Shown here: in pieces, positions 27,451 through 36,737 of the stretch
Layout of the letters: each line of letters starts with the position of its first letter
How positions within the stretch are numbered: the stretch's first letter is position 1
NCBI GenBank assembly: GCA_029268515.1
Contig: JAQWNP010000010.1
Location: 154,330 to 218,329, forward strand
DNA from: Phycisphaerales bacterium
GTDB lineage: Bacteria > Planctomycetota > Phycisphaerae > Phycisphaerales > SM1A02
Length of the DNA: 64,000 nt
Direction: 5' to 3'
The notes under the pieces: generated by a model
Told to the model about the DNA's origin: nothing
Databases searched by the model: none
Seen by the model: only the letters and a program-made list of their open reading frames with translations
Translations under genes and position numbers: made by a program

Positions 27451-27999
27451 CTACGGTGATGTGACCCCGACAAGATCAGTAATCGAACCAGTCATTGGCG
27501 CGACATCGAGCTGTACCCAATCATTGCCACAATGAAGTGTAATGACAGACTCACTCATTGGAGGAAATACGGCGCCATTCATGTCGAAGCTAAGCCGACT
27601 ATTAGGCAATGAGGCTGCGTCAATCGTCACTCCGTTTGCTGCTGCCAGCCGACCTTCACCTATGGTCATGAGGTACGCATCACTAGTACTGTTGAGAGAA
27701 ATAGGTGTGTCTGGACTTGCTGCTGCTGCAATCCAATACTGCGTGCCTAGCTTATTAAATTGAATAACCATCGGATCAGATGGATTCGTCATTGTCATGA
27801 TCTGTGTTAGTTCGATATCAGATCGTAGTACGGTTGCAGCTGATCGAGCTTGTAGTAGGTCGTCACCTTGGGTGGCAGGAATAATCATTGCAGCGATGGA
27901 AGAAATGATCGTGATCGTGACCATTAATTCAACGAGCGACATGCCTCTTCTTTTTAGTAAGGCGTGCGAGTTACAATTGTTTTTCAGTAATTGATGCAT
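27451..27999 (-). CDS. Pseudopilin with prepilin leader (GspH/FimT-like)
   Basis: A 182-residue protein with a type IV prepilin leader: a basic leader ending RRG, then MSLVELMVTI with Glu at position +5 and a hydrophobic helix. The C-terminal globular domain is GspH/FimT-like in size and has a beta-rich end (GNDWVQLDVAPMTGSI). It is the last gene of a four-gene leftward unit; its ATG lies 2 bases after the preceding stop. A minor pseudopilin of a type II secretion or type IV pilus system is the likely role. Its prepilin peptidase and ATPase must lie elsewhere. Confidence 0.8.
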   Translation of the reverse strand: MHQLLKNNCNSHALLKRRGMSLVELMVTITIISSIAAMIIPATQGDDLLQARSAATVLRSDIELTQIMTMTNPSDPMVIQFNKLGTQYWIAAAASPDTPISLNSTSDAYLMTIGEGRLAAANGVTIDAASLPNSRLSFDMNGAVFPPMSESVITLHCGNDWVQLDVAPMTGSITDLVGVTSP

Positions 28000-28001
28000 G
28001 G

Positions 28002-29570
28002 TTAGGGTGCCTCTTCCCAGGTCGTTACTTGGGTCCCATAGACGATGAGTTCATAATCAACCTCGTTGGGTCTTGGTGTTGCGGGTGACGCTTCTTCAGG
28101 ATTTGAAGATGATTCCGCATCTGATTCAAGTGATGGATCTGTCATGGGTAGATCATCAATGCTTGCCAGTGAGCAGAAGTCTGGCCGAATGTGACCAAAG
28201 TCATCAAAGAGGGGGCTGGTAGATGTTGTGTAGCCACATTCCTGATCAAGGCTATGATCGTAAAAGACACTTGCGTGGTTTCTAAGCTTGACTCTTCGAG
28301 CAGCAATTCGACCGTACAACGCACTAAAGCCATTCATTTCAAAAAGGGCGCCAGGCGCATAAACACTCGCTTTGATAACGGAGAGTCCAGTGACTCGCCA
28401 GGGTTCGCCGAGCTGCGCGTCAGGAAGTGCAAAAATTTGGATGCGATCAGGATTGATCCATTGAGCTGAGCCATTGACATTGAAGATGTTGTTAAATCGA
28501 CGTTGTCCAATATAGGAATTATGAACTGTCGCACCACGACCCACAAAAATCCGTAGAGAAGCATCCGGGGCTAGCTCAATGGCACTTAGCTGCATCCGAA
28601 GCTTGCCAAATATGATGAGGTTAACATCGCCTTTAATAAGCAAATTTGCACCGGCTCTCAGGTGGGCATTATCTGCAACCGTATAGGTTCCACTGAGAAG
28701 CTTGCCTCGCGAGAAGCGTTTCATTTCTAAGCTTAGCATTCTTGAGGGTGGTTCCTGACGACTCCAAAAGCTTGTGATTGAGGCATTCGTCGCGCCCTCA
28801 TCTTCGGTCGGTGCAAGTGCACCAGGATTCGGTGATGGGGGCATCGGAATCTTGTCTTTAGTAGAGGCTTTGGCAATCGGTTGGCTTTGCTGTGAGTACA
28901 GAAGGCTTCCTGAAGCTCCTTGAGCAAAAAAGAGAGTGGCATCGATTGCGGCAGCGTTATGTCCAACCTGAACGCTCATTGCATTACTTGATCTTGTTCC
29001 TAACTTGATACGGCGCCCAAGTGATGCGAGCGGAGAGCTAGACCATCTTGTGAGTGTAGAGTGATCTCCAAGGTCAATCTCTTCAGAAGAGAAAATGACA
29101 AACTCGCTCAGATCAACATCCACACTTCCATCACCGGCGTCGGTAACACTGGCGATTGCAGATGCGGACTGGCTAATATTTCCTACTGTAGCCGTAGCCG
29201 TAAGTCTGACATGAGTGGTGCTTTCATTCGGAATGTCATCACTCTCAAGATCACGGATATCAATCGTTACATGCCCGGTGCCAAGTGGTAAGTTTGTTGT
29301 AATCGCACCATCGTTATGATGTTCACGCCAATTGGCATCCGTTTCAAGAATCGCAGCAGCCAGTTCTATTCCAGCATCAGCAGTCCAGCGTGCTTGCACA
29401 GCTGCGGTCACATTCTGCCCGATGATTGCGGAGTTATCTCGGCTGACGAGGTATGAGAACGTCAATGTTGAAGCAATTGCCAAGCTCATAATGACGAGCA
29501 GCATCGCAACACCGCGTCGTGTTGTGTCACATCTATCTAATGTCAGTGCATAAGAAGAATTCGAAGTCAT
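28002..29570 (-). CDS. PilX-like pilus assembly protein
   Basis: A 522-residue protein with an N-terminal RRGVAMLLVIMSLAIASTL helix in the style of PilX/GspK-type proteins, which often lack the canonical Glu5. A QARWTADAGIELAAAIL stretch follows, the usual PilX continuation. The long remainder is beta-rich and Ser-rich, with repeats of the type IKLGTRSSNAMSV and LLIKGDVNLIIFGKL, suggesting a beta-helix-like outer domain. The tail is acidic and Pro-rich (SSNPEEASPATPRPNE). It overlaps the preceding gene by 4 bp. A minor tip component of a pilus or secretion pseudopilus is inferred. Confidence 0.65.
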   Translation of the reverse strand: MTSNSSYALTLDRCDTTRRGVAMLLVIMSLAIASTLTFSYLVSRDNSAIIGQNVTAAVQARWTADAGIELAAAILETDANWREHHNDGAITTNLPLGTGHVTIDIRDLESDDIPNESTTHVRLTATATVGNISQSASAIASVTDAGDGSVDVDLSEFVIFSSEEIDLGDHSTLTRWSSSPLASLGRRIKLGTRSSNAMSVQVGHNAAAIDATLFFAQGASGSLLYSQQSQPIAKASTKDKIPMPPSPNPGALAPTEDEGATNASITSFWSRQEPPSRMLSLEMKRFSRGKLLSGTYTVADNAHLRAGANLLIKGDVNLIIFGKLRMQLSAIELAPDASLRIFVGRGATVHNSYIGQRRFNNIFNVNGSAQWINPDRIQIFALPDAQLGEPWRVTGLSVIKASVYAPGALFEMNGFSALYGRIAARRVKLRNHASVFYDHSLDQECGYTTSTSPLFDDFGHIRPDFCSLASIDDLPMTDPSLESDAESSSNPEEASPATPRPNEVDYELIVYGTQVTTWEEAP

Positions 29571-30208
29571 GGCAATGCCTCCGGTGGTGAATGGAGGCGA
29601 ATAGCAGCAGACGTGGCCACTTCGTAGGGGATGTCATTGGTCTGGAATGCCAAACGTACGAGTAACTGTCGAGCTTCGTGTGGCAGGTTGCTACTGATAT
29701 AAATGTTTAGATTATTGATTGCATCAGAAAGTAGACGCGTATGAACTAGATCCTGTTGACGGTAGTGAGAGAGAACAGTGTCCCAGGATTGGTTAGGGGC
29801 GTACTCTTGATCAGCTAAGAACTGGGCGCCTTCGCTCCAATCATCTGGAAGCTGTATAAACTCTACGATGAGAGAATGAGAGCTTTGGTCAAAAGTGATC
29901 CAACGAATTTCACTTGCATGAACAGTGTTGCTTTCGCGATCGTCATGGAACCAGATGACAGCAGTCGTATCAGTCACGTCAAGAATGCTTCGCGCTGGTG
30001 CAATATATGCAGCTAATCGTGTTTGTACGGCATTGGCTCTTAGCATGACCGATCGCGCATCGTGACGAGTCGTGATTCCTGTGGCAACAGAGCCACACAT
30101 TGCTGCAATGGCAGCCGTAATAAGTGTTGTTATTGAGATCCCGAGAATGAGCTCAAGTAAAGTGAGGCCTCGGCGAGCAGAATGAGAAAAAGAGGTCGAT
30201 ATCATCAT
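29567..30208 (-). CDS. Pseudopilin with prepilin leader (PilW/GspJ-like)
   Basis: A 213-residue protein. The leader ends SARRG, followed by LTLLELILGISITTLI with Glu at +5, the prepilin cleavage pattern. The globular domain has alternating beta strands (AVIWFHDDRES, IRWITFDQSSHSLIVEF) as in PilW/GspJ-type minor pseudopilins. It overlaps both its neighbours by 4 bp, so the four pseudopilin genes are translated as a coupled set. Confidence 0.75.
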   Translation of the reverse strand: MMISTSFSHSARRGLTLLELILGISITTLITAAIAAMCGSVATGITTRHDARSVMLRANAVQTRLAAYIAPARSILDVTDTTAVIWFHDDRESNTVHASEIRWITFDQSSHSLIVEFIQLPDDWSEGAQFLADQEYAPNQSWDTVLSHYRQQDLVHTRLLSDAINNLNIYISSNLPHEARQLLVRLAFQTNDIPYEVATSAAIRLHSPPEALP

Positions 30209-30660
30209 GCTTGCGGCTCCGGAACGAAGCGCGTTAGCTCAATGAGTGATCTTTGCTTCTGGTCTTCAATCCAGACGGTCAACATTTTTCCCTGAATCAC
30301 TACGCTCAGATCATCGACTGCTAATGACATTGCAGAGACTGTGGCATACCGAGCAAGACCATCAAAGCTAGCGGGCAGCACATTGCCATCGATAGCGATT
30401 AGGTTTCCATCTTCTTCGGACAAGCCATTGAATTGATTGAGTTCGTTGTAAGGTGTTGCGACCATTCTGCCCAAGAGCGCTTCAGCAGCCAGTGCTGCAG
30501 CAATATTTTTCCGAGCCTCGATGGAGTGTTGTTGTCCAGCTGTGATCGCAGTGGTGACTGCGAAGACAGCGCCCACCAAGATACTGGTGGCCATCAAAGC
30601 CTCAATGAGCGTGAAGCCACGATGGCGAGACCTTGGGGTAATTTTTGTGTGAGATTCCAC
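30205..30660 (-). CDS. Pseudopilin with prepilin leader (PilV/GspI-like)
   Basis: A 151-residue protein and the first gene of the leftward pseudopilin unit. The leader SRHRG is followed by FTLIEALMATSILVGAVFAV, a clear prepilin motif with Glu at +5. The following helix (QQHSIEARKNIAAALAAEAL) and small size match PilV/GspI minor pseudopilins. The promoter should lie in the 260-base gap shared with the divergent LptF-like gene. Confidence 0.8.
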   Translation of the reverse strand: MESHTKITPRSRHRGFTLIEALMATSILVGAVFAVTTAITAGQQHSIEARKNIAAALAAEALLGRMVATPYNELNQFNGLSEEDGNLIAIDGNVLPASFDGLARYATVSAMSLAVDDLSVVIQGKMLTVWIEDQKQRSLIELTRFVPEPQA

Positions 30661-30923
30661 GATACAATCTTCCTACGACTTTTTGCATCCGTTGAGACGC
30701 ATCCACCTTGATCATCGAATTGACTGGTGCCCGGCCATAGGATGTCTTGAAATGTCTCAACGAGAGTGTGGCCAGAGGCCCCACCAGCCCTCATAACCGG
30801 CATAAACCACCATAGATTGGGTGTCCGATAGCAAGTAGGGATGTTGCTTGCGGCGCGGAAAATGGGCTCTCCTTAATGAGCCGGATGTGGCTTCGCTGGT
30901 ACGAATGGTGGGAAGTGGCCATA

Positions 30924-32555
30924 ATGTGCCCAATGCTTGGCATTTTGAATCGCTACCTGGTCTTTGATCTGGCCAGGCTCACCATCCTTACCACAGCTAT
31001 CCTTGTGACCGTCATCGCGTTCGGCGCGGCTATTAAGCCACTCTCGCTAGAAGAACTTTTGACGCCCATGCAGACGCTGAAATATATCGCCGTCGCAACG
31101 GTGCCGATGATGCAGTTTGCGCTGCCATTTGCTGCAGGGTTTGCGGCAACCGTCACATTTCATCGAATGGCATCCGAAAATGAAATTTTAGCGATGAGCG
31201 CTGCTGGCCTGAGTTATATCCGATTGTTCACGCCAGTGTTCAGTATGGGAATTGTACTTGCCATCATCATGGTGATTTTAACGCAGTGGGTTATTCCTCG
31301 CTTCTATGGCTACATGGGTAAATTACTTGCAACAGATGTGGCACTCTTGTTGGAGCACTCCATTCGGCAGGGCGTTCCCTTCACAATCAATGATCTCCAA
31401 ATCTATGCGGATGATATGGAGGTCATTGAAGATCCAGCTGATACTGAAGCAGATACAAGGCTCATACTGAATCGGGTTGCTGCTGCTCGAACAGGTTCTG
31501 ATAAGCGACCTGAGACAGATGTTACTGCAGCGCAGGCTGTTATTGACATCTACTATCGAAATGGCCGAACCTACATGAAGATGTTGATGACTGATGCCGT
31601 TTCTTATTCTGATGTATCTGGCGAACTAAGAGGTGCTCGTGAGATTGAACCAACGCGAGCGATTATTTTGCCGTCATTTCTCGATGATAATCCTCGCACA
31701 ATGACGCGTGGACAGCTTCTGGTTCTCCGTGAAAACCCCGATGACTTTGATCATGTTGCCGTTGCACGACTCCGTCTTATGGACTCGATCGAGGAAGCGA
31801 TGGCCTGGAAAGAAATCAACCAGCATCTGTCTATAGATCATTCGCAGCGGCTCATTGGACGAGGCCAAAATCGATATTCCTATGAGGTGGAGGCAGACTC
31901 TCTGGTCAATGGTGTTTTGAAAGCGAAAGGTCAGACTGTCAAGGTGACTCAATACGACCAAGGTGAGCCTGTCCGGCGATTTGAGTCTTCAAATGCAAGG
32001 CTCAACCGAGATCCAGGAAGCCCGGTAGATTCACTTAGTTTCAACTTGATCATGCGTGACGCGACCGTACACCAGATTCCTAGCGGTGGGGTCATCAATG
32101 AGCGCCGTGAGCAAATATTTGGCCCACTTGAGGTGGCAGGTATACAAGAACAAAGAATGATAGATTTTAGTTCTGCAGAGCTTGAAGAGATTGTTCAGAA
32201 GATCGATGCTCCATCAGAAAAATTAACCCTGGCTGCAAAGCGCCTGCGATACCGAATTGCCGAACTACAAAATGAGATTGAGAGTCGCTTGCAGACGCGA
32301 TATGCAATTTCTGTGACGGCACTGTTACTGGTGATGCTGGGTATGGTTCTAGCGATTTATCTAAGAAACAGTTTGCCGCTATTTATTTACTTGTGGGCGT
32401 TCCTTCCAGCATTAGTGGATTTGCTAGTCATCTCTAGTGGAGCCCAGTTGATGCGAGATGGGCAGGTCATTTTTGGTAGTTTCCTAATGTGGATAGGAAA
32501 TGTAGTGTTGTTTGTCGCTATATGTATTATCACATGGATCATAAATAGGCACTAG
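30924..32555 (+). CDS. LptF/LptG-family permease (YjgP/YjgQ), long form
   Basis: About 543 residues. The family plan is visible: three N-terminal membrane helices (ILNRYLVFDLARLTILTTA onwards, with FALPFAAGFAATVTFHRMA), a large periplasmic domain, and three C-terminal helices. LptF and LptG form the inner-membrane part of the ABC machine that lifts lipopolysaccharide to the outer membrane. The periplasmic part (about residues 120-425) is longer than in the ~360-residue E. coli proteins. The start is ambiguous: ATG 30924 (MCPMLGILNRYL) fits the family best, while ATG 30876 would add 16 residues. The second family member follows 33 bases later, forming an LptF-LptG pair. Confidence 0.8.
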   Translation: MCPMLGILNRYLVFDLARLTILTTAILVTVIAFGAAIKPLSLEELLTPMQTLKYIAVATVPMMQFALPFAAGFAATVTFHRMASENEILAMSAAGLSYIRLFTPVFSMGIVLAIIMVILTQWVIPRFYGYMGKLLATDVALLLEHSIRQGVPFTINDLQIYADDMEVIEDPADTEADTRLILNRVAAARTGSDKRPETDVTAAQAVIDIYYRNGRTYMKMLMTDAVSYSDVSGELRGAREIEPTRAIILPSFLDDNPRTMTRGQLLVLRENPDDFDHVAVARLRLMDSIEEAMAWKEINQHLSIDHSQRLIGRGQNRYSYEVEADSLVNGVLKAKGQTVKVTQYDQGEPVRRFESSNARLNRDPGSPVDSLSFNLIMRDATVHQIPSGGVINERREQIFGPLEVAGIQEQRMIDFSSAELEEIVQKIDAPSEKLTLAAKRLRYRIAELQNEIESRLQTRYAISVTALLLVMLGMVLAIYLRNSLPLFIYLWAFLPALVDLLVISSGAQLMRDGQVIFGSFLMWIGNVVLFVAICIITWIINRH

Positions 32556-32588
32556 CGAGCTAAGAGATATACGGAACACAATTGATTT

Positions 32589-33716
32589 ATGCTTATTCTT
32601 GATCGTTATATTGCTACTCGCTTGCTGATCAACTTTGTTGTTTTGTTTGCTATCGTTTTTTTGTTTGGGATTTCGATTGACCTTGTTCTGAATCTCGACA
32701 ACTTCCTTGGCAAAGCGAGTGAAATGAATGGTGATGACAGTGGCTTGATAGCCAACTTTTTCACTGGATCATGGCTGGCGGTTAACTTCTATGGTCCCAT
32801 GGTTTTCCAGTTCTATGCATACCTATATGGTCTCGCACTTATTGGTGCTATTGGTTTTACACTAACTCAACTGGTGAGAAATCGAGAGCTCATTGCAATT
32901 CTTGCTTCTGGTTTGAGTTTACACAGAATCTCATTCCCAATTATGGGTGTTGCTTTCTTGCTCTGCATACTTCAGATTCTCAATCAGGAGCTACTGTTGC
33001 CACGTGTCGCGCCGCTTTTGTTACGGGGGCATGCAAGCCTTGGTGCAGAAAGCGTATCAGACTTTATTGTTCCCTTTACACCAGATGAAGCTGGAAACCT
33101 GTTACTTGCTTCTGGGTTTTCTCCAGAATCAGAAATGCTAGATTCGCCAACGGTCCTGGTTCGTAACGAAGACGGGCAGACCGTAAGAAGAATCTCAGCA
33201 GATTCGGCTTCATGGGATGAAGAGCGGCACGGATGGGTGTTTGAAAAGGGAAGAGTGATTGAGTTTGATTTAGGCGGGGCAGGTGAGTGGCTTCCAGAGT
33301 CCGGTGCAGCTGAAATTGAATTTTATGAAACGGATCTATCTCCCCGCGCACTGACGGCCCGTGAGTACGGACATTATCTCGGAATGCTGAGTATGGGGCA
33401 GCTCTCAGAGATGCTGGATGCAGGTGGTGGGGCTGACAAGGCCACTATCAATAGATTTTGGTATTCACGTTTTTCAAGTGTTTTCGTCACATTGCTCGTG
33501 ATTATTATTTGCCTACCATTCTTTCTTCTGCGATTGCCGGGTGATCTTCTACTCAAGAGTGTTTTATGCGCAGGCACAGCTGTTCCGCTGATGTTGGGGA
33601 TGGCCATTGTTCTGATTGCGCCACTGCCTGGTTTGGGCCCACTGCAAAGCGCCTTTCTGCCAGTTATTGTTTTGATTCCAATTGCACTGTGGCGTATCGG
33701 CCACATTCAAACCTAA
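32589..33716 (+). CDS. LptF/LptG-family permease (YjgP/YjgQ), normal length
   Basis: A 375-residue YjgP/YjgQ protein and partner of the preceding gene. It begins MLILDRYIATRLLINFVVLF, the family N-terminus. It has three early helices (to GAIGFTLTQLVRNRELIAILASG, the conserved cytoplasmic coupling region), a periplasmic domain of about 170 residues and three late helices. Together the pair would form the LptFG transmembrane core; the LptB ATPase is not adjacent. The stop codon abuts the stop of the convergent ABC permease gene, with no spacer, so terminators of each must lie inside the other gene or be absent. Confidence 0.85.
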   Translation: MLILDRYIATRLLINFVVLFAIVFLFGISIDLVLNLDNFLGKASEMNGDDSGLIANFFTGSWLAVNFYGPMVFQFYAYLYGLALIGAIGFTLTQLVRNRELIAILASGLSLHRISFPIMGVAFLLCILQILNQELLLPRVAPLLLRGHASLGAESVSDFIVPFTPDEAGNLLLASGFSPESEMLDSPTVLVRNEDGQTVRRISADSASWDEERHGWVFEKGRVIEFDLGGAGEWLPESGAAEIEFYETDLSPRALTAREYGHYLGMLSMGQLSEMLDAGGGADKATINRFWYSRFSSVFVTLLVIIICLPFFLLRLPGDLLLKSVLCAGTAVPLMLGMAIVLIAPLPGLGPLQSAFLPVIVLIPIALWRIGHIQT

Positions 33717-34556
33717 TCAGAGAGTCTTCTTTTGAGACTTCCTACTGCGGCGTGAACCTTGTGGTTCGCGGGATATGTCTAGTGGTGCAGACGTAATCAA
33801 GGTGGCAATCAAAAACATCGCTGCAGCGAACAGTGATGTTGCGAGAAATGGGAAAGAAATATTCCCATGATCGAGACCGTCCCGGATCGAAGATGTACAC
33901 CAGGTCATCGGATTAATCCAAACAATCCACTGAAACCATTGTGATGCACCTTGAATCGGGAAGAACGCTCCGGACAGGAGCCACATTGGCATAAAGAGCA
34001 AGTTCATGACGGCATGGAAACTGGATGTTGAGGGGCTACGCCAGGCAAAGATAAAACCCAGTCCCGCCATTGCAAAGCTTGTTAATAGTGATGCAGATGC
34101 TGCGATCACAATGCCCAGGATTCCTGTCGTGAGCCCAACGAGTGGAAGTCCAGCAAGTAGAACAAGGGACTGCAGCCAGGCCACCATCGTTGCACCAAGG
34201 ATCTTGCCGAATGTGATTGACCATCGAGGTGCAGGGGAGACGATGACACCTTGCAGCCAACCAGCACGTCTATCTTCAATCAATGAGATACTTGAGAAGA
34301 TTGCTGAAAAAACCGCCACCAACATCATCATGCCTGGCAAAAGAAAAGCATCGTAGCGTTCGGTATCGAGCTGGCCAGGTTTGATTGCCTCTGCAAAACC
34401 ACTCGCGAGGAATGCCCAAAGTAGTGCGGGCGTTCCAATTGCAGCAAACATGCGACTTGGTTGCCTAAGCATGCGAGTAAGATCACGTCTTGCAATGATC
34501 AAGCTCACATGGAGAGGTTTCGTTTGGCTTGACTTGGTTTGAGCATCACTATTCAT
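33717..34556 (-). CDS. ABC-2 type exporter permease
   Basis: A 279-residue membrane protein of the ABC-2 (DrrB/NodJ-like) type. It has a cytoplasmic start (ARRDLTRMLRQPSRMFAAIGTPALLW) and six hydrophobic segments. The conserved late block reads LLFMPMWLLSGAFFPIQGASQWFQWIVWINPMT (split here only for description), which is diagnostic of the family. It overlaps the ATPase gene by 4 bp, so the two make one exporter. The cargo is unknown; the relatives export polyketides, lipids or polysaccharides. The C-terminal tail is very basic (RRSRKSQKK). Confidence 0.85.
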   Translation of the reverse strand: MNSDAQTKSSQTKPLHVSLIIARRDLTRMLRQPSRMFAAIGTPALLWAFLASGFAEAIKPGQLDTERYDAFLLPGMMMLVAVFSAIFSSISLIEDRRAGWLQGVIVSPAPRWSITFGKILGATMVAWLQSLVLLAGLPLVGLTTGILGIVIAASASLLTSFAMAGLGFIFAWRSPSTSSFHAVMNLLFMPMWLLSGAFFPIQGASQWFQWIVWINPMTWCTSSIRDGLDHGNISFPFLATSLFAAAMFLIATLITSAPLDISREPQGSRRSRKSQKKTL

Positions 34557-35569
34557 GACATGCGCTCAGGTAATGTGCCACGATCTTTTGTTGGCTTTGA
34601 TAACGGCTGGTCTGTCAGTTGCTGCCCAGTGAGTTTTTGAAATGCATCGCCCAATGTGGGTGGCGCAAGAGAGAATGAAACGCCCATTCCTGCAAGTGCC
34701 GCAGTAATAGGCTGAGCTTCTGATTCTTTTAACGGCATTCGCCAACCAGTGGACGTCTTTGAAAATTGACCAGGTCCATTCCACTGGTCAGCCCTCCATG
34801 AGGGGTCATTGATGGTGATCAGACGCTGGCCAACGGATTGACGTAGTTGTGACGGTGATGCGTCGGCAATGATTTGTCCTTCGTTCATAAAAATGATTCG
34901 ATCTGCAGCATTCGCTTCATCGATTAGATGTGTGCTCATGAGAATGGTTCTTTGCTGTTGGCGTCGTTGGTCTTCTAGCTGCTCTAGGTATGTTGAGCGA
35001 GCGTTTGGATCAAGGCCAACGGTGGGTTCGTCCAGGAGCAGTAGACGAGGTTGGTGCATGCTGGCGCGGATCAGATCAATACGGCGTTGCTGTCCAGCTG
35101 AGAGGACATGGACAAGCTGATGGCATGCTGATGTGAGACCAGCTTGTTCGAGTTCATTCTTAATTCGCTGTCGGCTTATTGCTGGATCAAGGCCATACAG
35201 CACGCCATGATCGCGGAGATTTTCAAATACACTTGCATCGCCGTCGAGACTGGGTCTTTGAAAGACGACTCCAATTGACTGGCGAATTTCTTGCTGTGAT
35301 GAAGCGCCAAGAATCTTAAACGACCCGACGTGTGGTCGGATAAGACCACAGAGCACGCTAATGAGTGTTGACTTACCACTGCCATTAGGCCCAAGAATGC
35401 AAACAAACTGTCCTGCTGCAACATCAAAGGTCAAATCGTCCAGGGCATTCAAAGCAATGTTATGGCCACGTCTCCGATATGAATGTCGCAATCCACTGAC
35501 CGCAATTGCTGGCTCTTGTTCTCGATTAAGGCGAGGAGGTTTGGTTTGGATTTCGCAATCTGTCATCAA
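34553..35569 (-). CDS. ABC transporter ATP-binding protein (DrrA/CcmA-like)
   Basis: A 338-residue ATPase. Walker A is LGPNGSGKSTLIS, the Q-loop is VFQRPSL, the signature is LSAGQQRRIDLIRA, Walker B with the catalytic Glu is LLLLDEPTVGLDP, and the switch His is in LMSTHLIDEA. A C-terminal extension of about 100 residues resembles the regulatory tail of DrrA-like exporters. It precedes the permease with a 4-bp overlap, and follows the parvulin-like gene by 14 bases on the same strand, so all three may be one operon. Confidence 0.9.
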   Translation of the reverse strand: MMTDCEIQTKPPRLNREQEPAIAVSGLRHSYRRRGHNIALNALDDLTFDVAAGQFVCILGPNGSGKSTLISVLCGLIRPHVGSFKILGASSQQEIRQSIGVVFQRPSLDGDASVFENLRDHGVLYGLDPAISRQRIKNELEQAGLTSACHQLVHVLSAGQQRRIDLIRASMHQPRLLLLDEPTVGLDPNARSTYLEQLEDQRRQQQRTILMSTHLIDEANAADRIIFMNEGQIIADASPSQLRQSVGQRLITINDPSWRADQWNGPGQFSKTSTGWRMPLKESEAQPITAALAGMGVSFSLAPPTLGDAFQKLTGQQLTDQPLSKPTKDRGTLPERMS

Positions 35570-35583
35570 GCGTTACGATCCAA

Positions 35584-36651
35584 TCAGGGACTTTGTTGGC
35601 GTTTGTATTGTTGATGGCCTTGCTTAAGCGGTAAGTCAAAGATTGTGACTTCTGCGCCATTCACCAAGCCACGGGCGAGTTCATTCATGAGTAGACGTTC
35701 TTGTGTCAGCCGCAGCGCACGTTGAAGATCTGGTTGAGCCTGCTCCAGAGTGATGTTCTCTGCAGGTGTTTCATCGATGAATTGAATAATCGCGTAGCGT
35801 TCCTGAAAGAGTACCGGTGATGAGTACTGGCCTAGCTGCATGTTCCAAAGCGTGTCTCTTAGAGGCGTTGGATATTCGGGATCATCTTGACTGAGTGGCC
35901 CAAATTTACCACCGGTGGTTGCCGATGTGGCAATTGAAGAATCAGAAATAATGTCAACAAATGGTTCGCCGGCATCAATTCGTTCTTTTGCTCGGTGTGC
36001 ATCGCTCAAATCAGAATAAACAGCAATGCGACCGGTACGCTTTGCTCCATACATCACATCGTATAGTCGCTTAATTGCGTCCTCTTGTAACTCAACATCA
36101 GTCTGTACAAGTGCTCGGAGGGCAGCATTTCTCCATAGTAAATTTGCATAGCGCTGGTCTCCAAGTCCTTGACGAACTCGGATTTCTCTTAAGAGTCGAA
36201 TCGCCATATCTGGATCATCGTTGATTGACTCGAGCAGCAGCGTCTCTTCGTTTTCAGCTGCAGTGGGATTCAATGTGATATTCGCCTTAGTCAATTCTCC
36301 ATTGATCTGTTGGTGGAGAATATGCTCTTCAAGGATCATGCCGCCCGAAGCTTCAGCTAGAAGTGGTTGGAGATGTTTCCAGGTGACCCGACGCCCATCA
36401 ATGATTGCAACCGGTTTTTCGGTTGAAATCGTAGTAGTGTCCGCTGGATCTTCGTCAGTGGGGCTGGCACTCACAATCGTATTCTGCTTCGATCCAGCGG
36501 TGCTGGTCGATGCTGCTGGCGGCGACTGGATCGCTTGCTGCTCCGTCTGGCGTGCTGAGGGGGCACATGCAAAAGGTGGTATCACCAATAAACAGAGAAG
36601 AGCAGAAATTACGTATGAATTGGGGTAGCTGAGAGGTGCAAGGTTGGACAT
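35584..36651 (-). CDS. Parvulin-type peptidyl-prolyl isomerase (SurA/PpiC-like), exported
   Basis: A 355-residue secreted foldase. It has an N-terminal hydrophobic signal (VISALLCLLVIPPFACAPS) that could be a lipoprotein signal, though the lipobox PFAC is poor. A low-complexity Ser/Thr/Pro linker, a chaperone-like helical domain (residues ~85-215) and a rotamase domain follow (RTGRIAVYSDLSDAHRAKE, then GGKFGPLSQDDPEYPTPLRD and FQERYAIIQFIDE). PpiC/SurA proteins help outer-membrane and exported proteins fold in the periplasm. It lies directly upstream of the ABC exporter pair and diverges from the zinc-ribbon gene. Confidence 0.75.
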   Translation of the reverse strand: MSNLAPLSYPNSYVISALLCLLVIPPFACAPSARQTEQQAIQSPPAASTSTAGSKQNTIVSASPTDEDPADTTTISTEKPVAIIDGRRVTWKHLQPLLAEASGGMILEEHILHQQINGELTKANITLNPTAAENEETLLLESINDDPDMAIRLLREIRVRQGLGDQRYANLLWRNAALRALVQTDVELQEDAIKRLYDVMYGAKRTGRIAVYSDLSDAHRAKERIDAGEPFVDIISDSSIATSATTGGKFGPLSQDDPEYPTPLRDTLWNMQLGQYSSPVLFQERYAIIQFIDETPAENITLEQAQPDLQRALRLTQERLLMNELARGLVNGAEVTIFDLPLKQGHQQYKRQQSP

Positions 36652-36737
36652 AATTGTCTAGCTTCACCGTTGGCACGTCATTGTGTCAAGGCTCGATGCT
36701 CCCAGGATCCCTGGGGCATCTCATTTTAGGAGTGAAC

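Noticed and set aside
30594..30803. Leftward 69-codon frame containing GHTLVE, like a prepilin motif
   Set aside because: No hydrophobic helix follows the motif, it overlaps the real PilV-like start, and it has no ribosome site.
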